Origin: an uncultured Slackia sp. | GTDB taxonomy: Bacteria; Actinomycetota; Coriobacteriia; Coriobacteriales; Eggerthellaceae | NCBI GenBank assembly: GCA_937895975.1 | Contig: CALBLG010000022.1 | Coordinates: forward strand, 1-27,152 | Direction of reading: 5' to 3' | Length of the DNA stretch: 27,152 nucleotides | Shown here: in pieces, positions 6,931 to 15,188 of the stretch | Position numbering within the stretch: the stretch's first letter is position 1 | Layout: every line of letters begins with the position of its first letter | Program-made: the position numbers and the translations under genes | Notes under the pieces: generated by a model | Database searches by the model: none | What the model was told of the DNA's origin: nothing | What the model saw: only the letters and a program-made list of their open reading frames with translations

Positions 6931-8319
6931 TTATTTTCGCAAATCCTCAACATGCTTGGTTTTGCCCGTGGAACGCTCGATTCCGCCAGGCTCAACCAGT
7001 TTCACCTTCGAGGCAACCAGCATCACACTCTTCAGCTTCTCTTCAATTTTGCGACGGAAGTTGTCCATTTCTTCGAAGGAATCGCTGAATGCCTCGGGCT
7101 TCAGCTCAACATGCACAACCATGCGGTCGAGACCCGTTTCGTTGTCTACGACGATACGATAGTGCGGCGTGACGCCTTCGATGGTCGACAACACGTCTTC
7201 CACCTGCGACGGGAAGACATTCGTGCCGCGAATGATAAGCATATCGTCGCAGCGTGCGCGCACCTTCTGCATTCGGGCCGTCGTGCGGCCGCATGCGCAC
7301 TTGTCTTTGATGACGCGCGTCAAATCGTGCGTGCGGTAGCGCAGCACGGGAATGGCATGCTTGCCAAGCGGAGTGAGCACCAACTCTCCCATCTGGCCGT
7401 CGGGCACAGGCTCGCCCGTTTCAGGGTCGACGACTTCCCACAGGAAATGATCCTCGGCAATATGCTGCATGTCACGGCTCGCCAGGCACTCGCCCGAAAC
7501 GCCCGGGCCCATGACCTCGGTCAGGCCGTAGTTGTCAGTGCATACGATATGCATGCGGCTCTCGATTTCCGCCTTCAAGGCGGGCGTGCACGGCTCGCCG
7601 CCAAACAGACCGACGCGCAGGGTGCTCTTCTCCCAGTCGTAGCCCATCTTCTCGCCCACCTCGCACACGTGCAAAGCGTAGCTCGGCGTGGCAACCAGCA
7701 CCGTGGTGCCGTAATCTTGAATCATCTGAATCTGGCGTTCGGTATTGCCCGAACCGGCCGGAATCATCATGCATCCAAGACGCTGCAGGCCGTAATGCAA
7801 ACCGAAGCCGCCCGTGAACATGCCATAGCCGAATGCCATCTGCACGCGGTCGCTGGGCACGACGCCCGCCATCTGCACAAGACGCATAATGCAATCGGCC
7901 CACAGATCCATGTCGCCCTTGTCGTAGCCCACGACAATTGGCTTGCCCGTGGTGCCCGAAGACGCATGCAGCTCGACGATCTGGTCGAGCGGCTCGGCGA
8001 ACAGGCCATACGGGAACGTATCGCGCAATGCGCTCTTGTCAGTGAATGGAAGTTTGCGCACGTCATCGAGGCATTTGATGTCGGAAGGCTTCACGCCCAT
8101 CGCGTCCATCTTGTCGCGATACCACGCCACGCGGTTGTATGTCCATTCCACCTGATCGATAAGGCGAGCCAGCTGAATGGCCTCGATGCGCTCGCGGCTG
8201 GCGCACTCGATGGACGGGTTATGGATGGGAAGCTCGTCAAAGCGCCCCTCGGCCGCCGCCTTCAGCGCGGCGCCTTTCACGGTCATATCTGCCACAGGGA
8301 TACCTGCCTTCCTAGGCAT
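6931..8319 (-). CDS. paaK: Phenylacetate-CoA ligase family protein (copy 1)
   Basis: An AMP-forming aryl-acid CoA ligase of the PaaK family, 462 residues from ATG 8319. The phosphate loop is ASSGTTGKP at about 119-127, the YGLTE motif is at about 264-268, and there is a C-terminal RGTNVFPSQVE block and a CACGRT cysteine pair. Family enzymes activate phenylacetate or other aryl-acetates. The start is uncertain: ATG 8319 lies one base after the ACT stop but has no ribosome site, whereas AGGAAGG and a second AGG precede an in-frame GTG at 8295, and ATG 8286 is also possible. It is coupled to the ACT-domain gene upstream and lies beyond iorAB, suggesting aryl-acetyl-CoA/aryl-acetate interconversion. 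A canonical terminator follows. Confidence 0.85.
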   Translation of the reverse strand: MPRKAGIPVADMTVKGAALKAAAEGRFDELPIHNPSIECASRERIEAIQLARLIDQVEWTYNRVAWYRDKMDAMGVKPSDIKCLDDVRKLPFTDKSALRDTFPYGLFAEPLDQIVELHASSGTTGKPIVVGYDKGDMDLWADCIMRLVQMAGVVPSDRVQMAFGYGMFTGGFGLHYGLQRLGCMMIPAGSGNTERQIQMIQDYGTTVLVATPSYALHVCEVGEKMGYDWEKSTLRVGLFGGEPCTPALKAEIESRMHIVCTDNYGLTEVMGPGVSGECLASRDMQHIAEDHFLWEVVDPETGEPVPDGQMGELVLTPLGKHAIPVLRYRTHDLTRVIKDKCACGRTTARMQKVRARCDDMLIIRGTNVFPSQVEDVLSTIEGVTPHYRIVVDNETGLDRMVVHVELKPEAFSDSFEEMDNFRRKIEEKLKSVMLVASKVKLVEPGGIERSTGKTKHVEDLRK

Positions 8320-8320
8320 T

Positions 8321-8752
8321 CTACGCGTCGAGCTTCGCCAGCGCAGAAAGCTGCGCCTGGTCGATGAGCTCGACGGATTCGTTTTCCAAAGCCTGCTCGG
8401 CTGCCGCCAAATCCTTCACGGAAAGGGCGATATAGGTGGATACGAGCGAATAACTATACTCCACATTGATGCCAAGCTTCGCGATAACACCCATGATGCG
8501 AGCCAGCTCGCCCGGAGTGTCAGCCAGGCGAAGGCACAGCACGTCTTTCGTCACCACGGCGCAACCCATGTCGGCAAGCACGGCCTTAGCCTTTTCCGGA
8601 TCGTCTACCACAAAGCGAACTATGCCGTAGTCGCCCGTATCGCTCATGCAATAGCCGCGCACCTGCACCTCGGCCTTATACAGCGCGTCGAGCACGCGAG
8701 CAACGTGCCCCGATTGGTTCTCGACGAAAACGCCGATTTGAGAAATGCTCAT
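8321..8752 (-). CDS. Tandem ACT-domain protein (copy 1)
   Basis: A 143-residue protein made of two ACT domains (about residues 3-68 and 72-137), the fold that binds amino acids as an allosteric sensor. It has no catalytic domain. ATG 8752 is supported by AGGGGAG a few bases upstream; the longer frame to 8923 runs into hairpin elements. It ends one base before the PaaK-type ligase gene. Small double-ACT proteins often accompany phenylacetate-CoA ligases and indolepyruvate oxidoreductases, so a role sensing aromatic amino acids to control this pathway is a reasonable inference. A second PaaK-ACT pair lies at 13362-15122. Confidence 0.85.
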   Translation of the reverse strand: MSISQIGVFVENQSGHVARVLDALYKAEVQVRGYCMSDTGDYGIVRFVVDDPEKAKAVLADMGCAVVTKDVLCLRLADTPGELARIMGVIAKLGINVEYSYSLVSTYIALSVKDLAAAEQALENESVELIDQAQLSALAKLDA

Positions 8753-8787
8753 AACAACTCCCCTTTCTGGGATAAAGCCATCCCACC

Positions 8788-8863
8788 GTGGTTTTCGCAC
8801 ACGACATGCGTGTCTCCATAAGCTGCGCAGCATTACGACACGCACGCCGCGCGCGAAAACCAC
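8788..8863 (-). repeat. Hairpin element D1
   Basis: Arms 8788-8814 and 8837-8863 (27 bp) pair with four exceptions, all A-C on plus and therefore U-G wobbles in a minus-strand RNA. The 22-base interior contains the palindrome GCTGCGCAGC. It lies four bases from element B1 in the 251-base gap between iorB and the ACT gene. I see no second copy of its interior in the window. Confidence 0.75.
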
Positions 8864-8867
8864 TGCA

Positions 8868-8990
8868 AGGACCGCCGATTCTGATGTGCGGTTCCGCAAG
8901 ATTCCGCACGAGCCGAACAGCACTTAATGTGCTGTTCGTGCGAGCCAGGACCTGCCCGAAGCGGAAACGCATGTCGGAATCGGCGGTCCT
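8868..8990 (+). repeat. Hairpin element B1 (family B, plus orientation)
   Basis: Arms 8868-8897 and 8961-8990 pair over 30 positions with three plus-strand wobbles (T-G, T-G, G-T) and one G-A mismatch. The 63-base interior contains a nested hairpin: CGCAC, bulge GAGCC, then GAACAGCAC pairing with GTGCTGTTC around TTAAT, then GTGCG, followed by GAGCCAGGAC. The same scaffold recurs at 22300-22411. The element lies 13 bases beyond the iorB stop but its core strand is antisense to it. Confidence 0.85.
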
Positions 8991-9003
8991 GGCGGGAAAA
9001 GAC

Positions 9004-9591
9004 TTAGGAATTCGCCTCTACGTACGCGCGGCCCTTCTTGAAGGCCTCGATGTTCACGTCTTTGAACTTGGCAGGAACGCGCGATTCAATCACGGAAATC
9101 CATGTTGCCTCGTCATAGGGCAACTTCGTGGAAAGCGCGCCCAACAGCACCACGTTCACGGCTTTCACGCTACCGGCTTGCTTCGCCAAAGCCTCTGCGG
9201 GAACCAGCAGCGCGCCTGCCGCTTCAAGGGACTCATGCACTCCTGTGGGCGCAGCCACGGCGCCGGTCGCCACAGGAAGCGGCTTGATGGACTCGTCGTT
9301 CACCAGAAGTTCGCCGTCAACCTTCAGATATTCGATGTTGCGCAGAGCCTCGATGGTCTCAAACGACACGAGGTAATCGACGCTGCCCTTGTCGGCCACC
9401 ATAGAAGCCACCGAATCGCCCAAACGCACAACGGTCGTCACCGCGCCGCCTCGCTGCGCCATGCCGTGTATCTCGGAAAGCTTCACGTCCTGGCCGCTCG
9501 CCATGGCAACGCGGCTTAGGATATCGGCAGCGAGAATCGCGCCCTGGCCGCCCACGCCCGACAGAAGCACGGTTTTCGTAGTATTGCTCAT
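9004..9591 (-). CDS. iorB: Indolepyruvate:ferredoxin oxidoreductase, beta subunit
   Basis: A 195-residue subunit of the 2-oxoacid:ferredoxin oxidoreductase family (the gamma-type domain). With IorA it oxidatively decarboxylates aryl pyruvates from Trp, Phe and Tyr transamination to aryl-acetyl-CoA, reducing ferredoxin in the cytoplasm. LLSGVGGQGAILAADILSR at about 8-26 is the family signature, and GMAQRGGAVTTVVRLG follows at about 45-60. ATG 9591 has AGGAGG about nine bases upstream. The longer frame to 9783 overlaps iorA and is not supported. It follows iorA after 13 bases, and hairpins B1 and D1 lie downstream. Confidence 0.92.
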   Translation of the reverse strand: MSNTTKTVLLSGVGGQGAILAADILSRVAMASGQDVKLSEIHGMAQRGGAVTTVVRLGDSVASMVADKGSVDYLVSFETIEALRNIEYLKVDGELLVNDESIKPLPVATGAVAAPTGVHESLEAAGALLVPAEALAKQAGSVKAVNVVLLGALSTKLPYDEATWISVIESRVPAKFKDVNIEAFKKGRAYVEANS

Positions 9592-9604
9592 GTTCGCGCT
9601 CCTC

Positions 9605-11335
9605 CTAGTTTGCCTTGCCGATGCAGCCATACGGGCATGTCTGGGAGCATTGCTCGCAGCCCACGCATAAATCGGCGTCGATGTGCGATTGACCGTTTTC
9701 GTCGCGCGAAAGCGCTGGGCACCCGATAAGGGTGCAGGCGCCGCATGCGCGGCAGTCGGCCGAAACCTCAAGCGCCGAAGCATGCGTCTTGGAAAGCAGC
9801 ACGCACGGCGAGCAGAAGATGATCACCGACAAATCATCGGCATTTTTCGCGGCAGCTTTCAGCGCGGCGCGCGTGGCCTTCAAATCCATCGGATCCACTA
9901 CGGCAACGTCCTCCACGCCCAGTGCGCGAACCAAGCCAGGCAAGTCGAGCTCACGGCTCGGTCGATGCTGCAGCGTGATGCCGTTCACCGGGTTGCCCTG
10001 ATGGCCGGTCATTGCGGTGGTGCGATTGTCCAGAATGCACACGATGCCCGCGCCGCGGTTGTACACGGTATTCAACAGCGACGTGATGCCGGAATGGGCA
10101 AACGTGGAGTCGCCGATAACCGCAACCACGGGTTTATGCTCGCGGCCCTGCAAGCCCAGCTCGAAGCCATGGCTCATCGAGATGGACGCGCCCATATCGA
10201 CGCAGGTGTCCATAGCCGAAAGCGGAGCCAACGCGCCCAGCGTGTAGCAGCCGATATCGCCCGTGACGATGGCCTTCATGCGCGCAAGCTCGCGGAACAC
10301 GAGGCGATGCGGGCACCCCGGGCACAGCGCCGGCGGACGGCCAGGCAAATCGTCGCGAACCTGAGCATGCTCAGGTGCCGCGGCGCCGAATGCTGCGGCA
10401 ATAACGCCAGGCGTCAGCTCGCCATCGGGGCACAGCGCTGTTTCGGGCTCGGAAAGCTCCACGCCCAGGGCGCGAACCGCCTCGCTCAGATAATCGCTGC
10501 CCTCCTCAATGACGTACACGTTATCGACCGAAGCGGCGAAATCGCGCACCTTGTTCGCGGGAAGCGGCCACGAAATGCCCAACTTCAAGATGTCGGCATC
10601 GGGAAGGGCCTCACGCACGTGCTGATAGGTGGCACCGCAGCACACAACGCCGATTTTGCCGTCGCCGCGCTCGATGCGGTTGAACTCGCACGTCTCGACG
10701 AATTCGCGCACGGCCGCCACGCGGGCGTCCAGCGATACGCGGCGAGGCTTGGCATAGGCCGGCATCATGACCCATTTCGAAGGGTCCTTCTCGTAGGGCT
10801 TCGGCTCGACTTCCACCCGTTCGCCAAGCTCAACGGGGCATTTCGTATGGGAAACGCGCACCGTGGAGCGGATCATGCACGGCAAATCGAAGCGCTCAGA
10901 CACATCGTAGGCCGCCTTGGTAAACGAAAGCGCCTCGGAAGAATCGGCGGGGTCGAACATGGGAATGTGCGCGGCACGCGCATAGAAACGAGAGTCTTGC
11001 TCGTTTTGCGAGGAATGCATGCCCGGGTCGTCGGCAGCCAGAATGACGAAGCCCCCGTTCACGCCCGTGTAAGCCGACGTGAACAGCGGGTCGGCCGCGA
11101 CGTTCACGCCGACGTGCTTCATCGTAGACAGCACGCGTCGACCGGCGGCAGATGCGCCCAAGCCAACCTCGACGGCCACCTTCTCGTTCGGCGCCCACTC
11201 GGCATACACGCCGGGCTGCTTCGCGAACGTTTCCATGGTCTCGGTCGAGGGCGTGCCCGGATACGCGACGCCGATGGTGGCTCCTGCCTCCCACGCGCCG
11301 CGGGCAATCGCCTCGTTTCCAGAAATCAACTCCAT
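9605..11335 (-). CDS. iorA: Indolepyruvate:ferredoxin oxidoreductase, alpha subunit
   Basis: A 576-residue thiamine-diphosphate enzyme. The N-terminal pyrimidine-binding domain shows GVAYPGTPSTETME. The central region has CPGCPHR and DIGCYTLGALAPL, and the ThDP/Mg motif is GDSTFAHSGITSL followed by LDNRTTAMTGHQGNP. The C-terminus is a two-cluster ferredoxin: Cys528, 531, 534 and 539 (C-x2-C-x2-C-x4-CP, the unusual spacing known for IOR) and Cys557, 560, 563 and 567. Electrons pass from the hydroxyalkyl-ThDP radical to external ferredoxin. ATG 11335 (MELISGNEA) is chosen because conserved sequence begins there; only a weak purine-rich site precedes it. It is co-transcribed with iorB and separated from the FHA gene by 81 bases containing a GC hairpin. 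Confidence 0.94.
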   Translation of the reverse strand: MELISGNEAIARGAWEAGATIGVAYPGTPSTETMETFAKQPGVYAEWAPNEKVAVEVGLGASAAGRRVLSTMKHVGVNVAADPLFTSAYTGVNGGFVILAADDPGMHSSQNEQDSRFYARAAHIPMFDPADSSEALSFTKAAYDVSERFDLPCMIRSTVRVSHTKCPVELGERVEVEPKPYEKDPSKWVMMPAYAKPRRVSLDARVAAVREFVETCEFNRIERGDGKIGVVCCGATYQHVREALPDADILKLGISWPLPANKVRDFAASVDNVYVIEEGSDYLSEAVRALGVELSEPETALCPDGELTPGVIAAAFGAAAPEHAQVRDDLPGRPPALCPGCPHRLVFRELARMKAIVTGDIGCYTLGALAPLSAMDTCVDMGASISMSHGFELGLQGREHKPVVAVIGDSTFAHSGITSLLNTVYNRGAGIVCILDNRTTAMTGHQGNPVNGITLQHRPSRELDLPGLVRALGVEDVAVVDPMDLKATRAALKAAAKNADDLSVIIFCSPCVLLSKTHASALEVSADCRACGACTLIGCPALSRDENGQSHIDADLCVGCEQCSQTCPYGCIGKAN

Positions 11336-11387
11336 AACCTGTTCCAATCCCCCTTGGGTACTACGAAAGCCGTCGTTTGCGACAGAA

Positions 11388-11408
11388 GCGGCCCGCATTG
11401 CGGGCCGC
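11388..11408 (-). terminator. GC-rich hairpin between the FHA gene and iorA
   Basis: gcggcccgca (11388-11397) and tgcgggccgc (11399-11408) are perfectly complementary, giving a stem of about nine pairs and a very short loop eight bases after the FHA stop. No T-run follows on the minus strand, so termination may be partial. A smaller stem GTCG...CGAC at 11372-11383 is next to it. Confidence 0.45.
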
Positions 11409-11416
11409 ATAGGCGC

Positions 11417-11902
11417 CTAGCGCATGGCCGGAGTGGCCAAATACACCAGGACGAATGTACCGATCTGAATGACGTCGCCGTCGCGCAAGTCGGCATCTTT
11501 CACATTGAGGTTGTTCACCCACAAGCCATTGAACGAGTCGGCGTCGGTGATTTTGAAACCTGCAGGCGTGCGCTCGATGGTCGCATGCATGCGCGACACC
11601 GTCATGTCGTTCAGAAAAATGTCGCACTGCGGGCTGCGTCCCACCGAGAGGCGATCGGCCGCCAGGCGGAACGAGCTGCCGATTTGCGGCCCCTTCACGA
11701 TTTTTAGGGTTGCCTCGGAAAGCAGCGAGGCGTTCGCGGTTGCCGCGTTGCCCGACTGCGCCTGCATGCTCAGCGGCTTGAAAGCCTGCGTGCGGCCCAG
11801 CAGCTTGAAGCCGCATGCCTCGCATGCCGAAGCATCGTCAGGAACGGGCGCGCCGCACACGGGGCACGTCTGGAGCACTTGGCCCATTGGTTGATCGGTC
11901 AT
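11417..11902 (-). CDS. FHA-domain protein with N-terminal zinc ribbon
   Basis: A 161-residue soluble protein. Residues 8-35 hold a four-cysteine zinc-ribbon knuckle (CPVCGAPVPDDASACEACG). A low-complexity linker follows, then a forkhead-associated domain at about 65-155 with the conserved GRSPQCDIFLND and SRMHATIE motifs that bind phosphothreonine. ATG 11902 is preferred because GAGGTG sits six bases upstream; an in-frame GTG at 11911 adds three residues. It lies 57 bases downstream of a D,D-carboxypeptidase, so a link to Ser/Thr-kinase control of envelope growth is possible, as for other actinobacterial FHA proteins. No kinase is encoded in this window. The family call is clear, the pathway is not. 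Confidence 0.88.
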   Translation of the reverse strand: MTDQPMGQVLQTCPVCGAPVPDDASACEACGFKLLGRTQAFKPLSMQAQSGNAATANASLLSEATLKIVKGPQIGSSFRLAADRLSVGRSPQCDIFLNDMTVSRMHATIERTPAGFKITDADSFNGLWVNNLNVKDADLRDGDVIQIGTFVLVYLATPAMR

Positions 11903-11959
11903 GGCATCCACCTCATCTATCGCATAAGCCGCATCTGGCGCTGCGGCGGCGCATTGTCT

Positions 11960-13369
11960 CTATCGATCGGAAATTGGCTGCGCCAACATGCAGTCGACGG
12001 TCTGGGCCACGGTTTGCTGCCCTTGCAAACCTCGGATCCAGCGGTCGAGCCCCACGCCGATTTTCTCGAAGAAATTCGGCGCGGCCACGTCCTCCGCCGC
12101 GATGACGTTCGTTTGCGCGATTGTTTCACCGTCTTGCGCAAACGTCAGCGTGCCAATCACGTCGCCCGCATGCACGTCGCCCGAAAGCTCGTCGAGGTTC
12201 ATCGCGCCCTCAACGGGCCCCGCTGCATCGAACACCTCGGCCGTCAAATCGGGGTCGGCCACCGTGGCATTCACCGTAGTGTCGACCCACCCATTATGAG
12301 CCACTTTCGCCACGAGAGGCGCGGCGGCTCCGTTATATTCCACAGACTGGTCGGTATTGACCAGCGAGCGCTGGCTCAAATTGGAATATGCCCAATCCAT
12401 GAGCGTCACCGTATCGCTGAAGCGCTCGTCGCTTGAAGGCGAATTCAACACCACGCTGTAGAATTCGCCTTGCGGACGGTTCACGGCAGCGGCGAAACAA
12501 TAGCCCGCGTCATCGGTAGTGCCCGTTTTCACGCCGCAAATGCCATCGTATACGCCCATCAGTTCATCGGTGGTGGCAAGTGCCACATTGCGCTGTGCGC
12601 CGTCAGCAGACGTGACGACGATGCTCGTGTCGCCCGCATCCACAATGCCGCGGAAGGTGTCGTTTTGCATCGCATACGCCACGAGCGTGGCCACGTCTTT
12701 GGCGCTCGAATGCAAATCCTCGCTTGCAAACGATCCGAAATCGAGCCCATGCGGATTGGTGTACAGCGACTCGGTCATGCCCAAATCGGCCGCCTTCGCG
12801 TTCATCGCCGCGATAAACGCATCGTAGCCCGTCGAAGCATCGCCCGTCATGTATGCGCCTACCGACTTCGCGATGGCGATGCCCGCGTCGTTGCCCGACG
12901 GAACCAGCAGCGCATACAGCGCCGTTTTCAGATCCATCGAGTCGCCCTCAAGCAGACCCGCGCTCGATTCGCCCACCGTGGCGGCCTCGCTGTCAACCGT
13001 CACCGTAAGGTCGAGCGGAGCATTCTCGAGCGCCACCACGGCGGTCATGATTTTGGTGATGGAGGCGATTTTCACCTCGGCATCCGCGTCGCGCGAGAAA
13101 TAGACGGTGCCGTCGGAGCCCACCAGGATGACATGCGCAGCGGTAACGTCGGGGCACTCGTCGACCGAAAGTCCCCGATCGGCGACGGTTTTGCCAGCCA
13201 CCACGTCGGTATCGAGCACCTCAGCGAACGCGGCCGCAGGAGCGCCCAACGCCAGCATCGAAGCCAGCGAAAGGGCGACCAGGCCGCGCCCTGCTCGAGA
13301 AACGACGGAAGCGCCCGCCGTGGCGAGCGCTTCTCGGTTATTGCATTGACGAGCGAAGGCGCTAATCAA
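11960..13369 (-). CDS. dacA: D-alanyl-D-alanine carboxypeptidase (PBP5/DacA-like), TTG start
   Basis: A secreted penicillin-binding carboxypeptidase that trims the terminal D-alanine of peptidoglycan stem peptides. Counting from TTG 13369 (469 residues), the catalytic motifs are SITK (Ser103, Lys106), SGN (158-160) and KTGTT (281-285). A beta-rich C-terminal PBP5-type domain precedes a short tail around FFEKIGVGLDRWI that may be the amphipathic anchor. The signal peptide has SRAGRG, a hydrophobic core LVALSLASMLALGA, and a likely cut after AAAFA near residue 49. The TTG start overlaps the ACT stop by eight bases and has GAGGAGG nine bases upstream. The first in-frame ATG (Met38) would split the signal peptide. 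Coupling to a metabolic ACT gene is unusual. Confidence 0.88.
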   Translation of the reverse strand: MISAFARQCNNREALATAGASVVSRAGRGLVALSLASMLALGAPAAAFAEVLDTDVVAGKTVADRGLSVDECPDVTAAHVILVGSDGTVYFSRDADAEVKIASITKIMTAVVALENAPLDLTVTVDSEAATVGESSAGLLEGDSMDLKTALYALLVPSGNDAGIAIAKSVGAYMTGDASTGYDAFIAAMNAKAADLGMTESLYTNPHGLDFGSFASEDLHSSAKDVATLVAYAMQNDTFRGIVDAGDTSIVVTSADGAQRNVALATTDELMGVYDGICGVKTGTTDDAGYCFAAAVNRPQGEFYSVVLNSPSSDERFSDTVTLMDWAYSNLSQRSLVNTDQSVEYNGAAAPLVAKVAHNGWVDTTVNATVADPDLTAEVFDAAGPVEGAMNLDELSGDVHAGDVIGTLTFAQDGETIAQTNVIAAEDVAAPNFFEKIGVGLDRWIRGLQGQQTVAQTVDCMLAQPISDR

Positions 13370-13787
13370 GCTTGTAGACCTCCTCGGCAGCCACCACGTC
13401 GAAGCCAGCCTGAACAAGCTTGCCTTCGACCGTGGGGTCGACAACCTTCAGCACGTCGATGGCCGTGGCCTCGCCGCGCGAGAAGCAGTAGCCGTATTCG
13501 ATGTTGGCGCCCATTTCCTCAATGGATTCAAGCAGGTGGGCAAGCCCGCCCGGCTCGTTGGGAACGCGCACGGCGAGCACCTTGGTGACGCTGGCGCGAT
13601 AGCCGGCTTCGTCGAGCTTCTTCGCGGCGGCCTGCGGAGTGTCGCAGAACACGCGCACCACGCCGAAGTCAGACGTGTCGGCGATGAACAAATCGTGCAT
13701 GTTGATATCCGCATCGGCGAGCGTGCGGCACAGGCCGGACAGGCGGCCTTTCTCGTTTTGAATCAAAACGGTGAGCTGTTCGATCAT
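13362..13787 (-). CDS. Tandem ACT-domain protein (copy 2)
   Basis: A 141-residue double-ACT protein (domains at about 3-66 and 70-137), similar in layout to the copy at 8321-8752: both contain a YGYC/YSYS-type segment and a PNEPGGLA/ADTPGELA ligand-binding turn. ATG 13787 has AGGGGAG upstream. It follows the second PaaK-type gene after 18 bases, while its 3' end overlaps the carboxypeptidase start, giving a three-gene coupled set. It probably senses an aromatic amino acid or aryl acid and regulates the adjacent ligase; this is inferred from the recurrent pairing. Confidence 0.85.
   Translation of the reverse strand: MIEQLTVLIQNEKGRLSGLCRTLADADINMHDLFIADTSDFGVVRVFCDTPQAAAKKLDEAGYRASVTKVLAVRVPNEPGGLAHLLESIEEMGANIEYGYCFSRGEATAIDVLKVVDPTVEGKLVQAGFDVVAAEEVYKLD
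13379..13385 (-). promoter_or_regulatory. Ribosome binding site deciding the TTG start of the carboxypeptidase
   Basis: GAGGAGG on the minus strand, nine bases before TTG 13369 and inside the last codons of the ACT gene. No ATG or GTG in the same frame is placed to use it. Confidence 0.7.
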
Positions 13788-13805
13788 GGCAATGCTCCCC
13801 TTTCG

Positions 13806-15122
13806 CTAGTTCTGCTGCTTCACTTCGCGCAGGTCAATGATGCGCTTGGCCTTGCCTTCGCTGCGCTCAATGCTCTTCGGCTCGCAGAACTTGATTTTAA
13901 CGGCAATCTGCAGGTTCGACTTCAACGCGGCGGCCAGGCGCTTCTGGAGGTCTTCCAACGCGCGCACCTCATCGAACGGGAAGTCGGGCGCGGTTTCCAC
14001 GCGCAGCTCGATCTGGTCGAGCGTGCCCTTGGTGGAAAGTACAATCTGGTAATGCGGGGTAATCTCGTCGAAGCTGGCAACGACCTGCTCAATCTGCGAC
14101 GGGAACACGTTCACGCCGCGGATGATGAGCATGTCGTCGGTACGGCCGATGATGCGGTCGATCTTCTTGTGAGTACGTCCGCAGCTGCACTCGCCCGGCA
14201 CGAAGCGGGTGAGGTCGCGGGTGCGGTAGCGAATGAGCGGCGTGCACTCGCGCGTCAGCGTGGTGATGACGAGCTCGCCGTATTCGCCGTCGGGCACCGG
14301 CTCCAGCGTGTCGGGGTTCACGATTTCAGCGAGGAACTGGTCTTCGCACAGGTGAAGGCCATTGGCGGCCTCGCATTCCATCGCAACGCCCGGGCCCATG
14401 ATTTCAGACAGACCGTACACATCGCAGTACTGAACGTGCAACTTCTGGCGAATTTCCTCGCGCATGGCCTCGCTGCAGGGCTCGGCGCCCAAAATAACGC
14501 CGTTCAGCTTGAAGTCGTTCATATCCAAGCCCATCTCGACGATGGTATCGGCGATCAACAGCGCGTAGGAAGGCGTGCAGCACAGGATGGTAACGCCGAA
14601 ATCCTTCATGATTTGAATCTGGCGCTTCGTGTTGCCCGTAGACATGGGCACGACCATGGCGCCCGCGGCCTCGGCGCCGGCATGCGCGCCCAAGCCGCCC
14701 GTAAACAGGCCGTAGCCATATGCGACCTGCACGACGGAATCTTCGCCGCCGCCCAGCATGTAAATGCCGCGGGCGAAGCAGTCGCCCCACACGCCCAGGT
14801 CGTTCTTGGTGTAGCCCACGACAGTCGCCTGGCCCGTGGTGCCCGAAGACGCATGCACGCGCACGCACTCAGAACGAGGCACAGCGAACAGGCCGAACGG
14901 ATACGCGTCACGCATGTCCTGCTTCACGGTAAAGGGGAATTTCCTGATGTCTTCGAGAGCCTCGATATGGTACGGGTCCAGACCGGCCTCGTCGAAACGC
15001 TGCTTATACAGAGGAATGTTCTCATAGCAGCGCACGACAACGTCGCGCAGGCGCTCGAGTTGAAGTTCCTCGAGCTTCGAGTGTTCCATGCACTCGATTT
15101 CTTCTTGATAGTACTTCGACAT
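13806..15122 (-). CDS. paaK: Phenylacetate-CoA ligase family protein (copy 2)
   Basis: A 438-residue AMP-forming aryl-acid CoA ligase, close to the usual PaaK length and paralogous to 6931-8319. It has the phosphate loop ASSGTTGQ (91-98), a YGLSE motif in CDVYGLSEIMGPG, YRTRDLTRF, a cysteine pair CSCGRT, and RGVNVFPSQIEQ near the C-terminal domain. ATG 15122 is preceded by AAGGAAGG. It leads an operon PaaK-ACT-carboxypeptidase, opposite in order to the first ACT-PaaK pair. Two copies with differing substrate loops suggest different aryl acids, for example phenylacetate versus indoleacetate. The exact substrate cannot be read from sequence. Confidence 0.9.
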   Translation of the reverse strand: MSKYYQEEIECMEHSKLEELQLERLRDVVVRCYENIPLYKQRFDEAGLDPYHIEALEDIRKFPFTVKQDMRDAYPFGLFAVPRSECVRVHASSGTTGQATVVGYTKNDLGVWGDCFARGIYMLGGGEDSVVQVAYGYGLFTGGLGAHAGAEAAGAMVVPMSTGNTKRQIQIMKDFGVTILCCTPSYALLIADTIVEMGLDMNDFKLNGVILGAEPCSEAMREEIRQKLHVQYCDVYGLSEIMGPGVAMECEAANGLHLCEDQFLAEIVNPDTLEPVPDGEYGELVITTLTRECTPLIRYRTRDLTRFVPGECSCGRTHKKIDRIIGRTDDMLIIRGVNVFPSQIEQVVASFDEITPHYQIVLSTKGTLDQIELRVETAPDFPFDEVRALEDLQKRLAAALKSNLQIAVKIKFCEPKSIERSEGKAKRIIDLREVKQQN

Positions 15123-15188
15123 CGGGAATTCCTTCCTTGTGAGTGAAACTCGCGCAAACAGGCACGTGGCGGCCTTTTAAGCGTAGGG

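Noticed and set aside
6741..7162. Small open frames running through hairpin A3 and into the ligase gene
   Set aside because: They are by-products of the repeat core and antisense coding sequence. Similar frames cross A4 at 22076-22358, and none has a ribosome site or known homology.
9683..11707. Long plus-strand open frame of about 674 codons opposite iorA
   Set aside because: It is antisense to a well-conserved gene, rich in Arg/His/Ala, has no recognisable motif, and arises from the GC-biased codon use of iorA. Similar antisense frames at 6952-8367, 13536-15146, 16592-18580 and 25119-26354 were rejected for the same reason.
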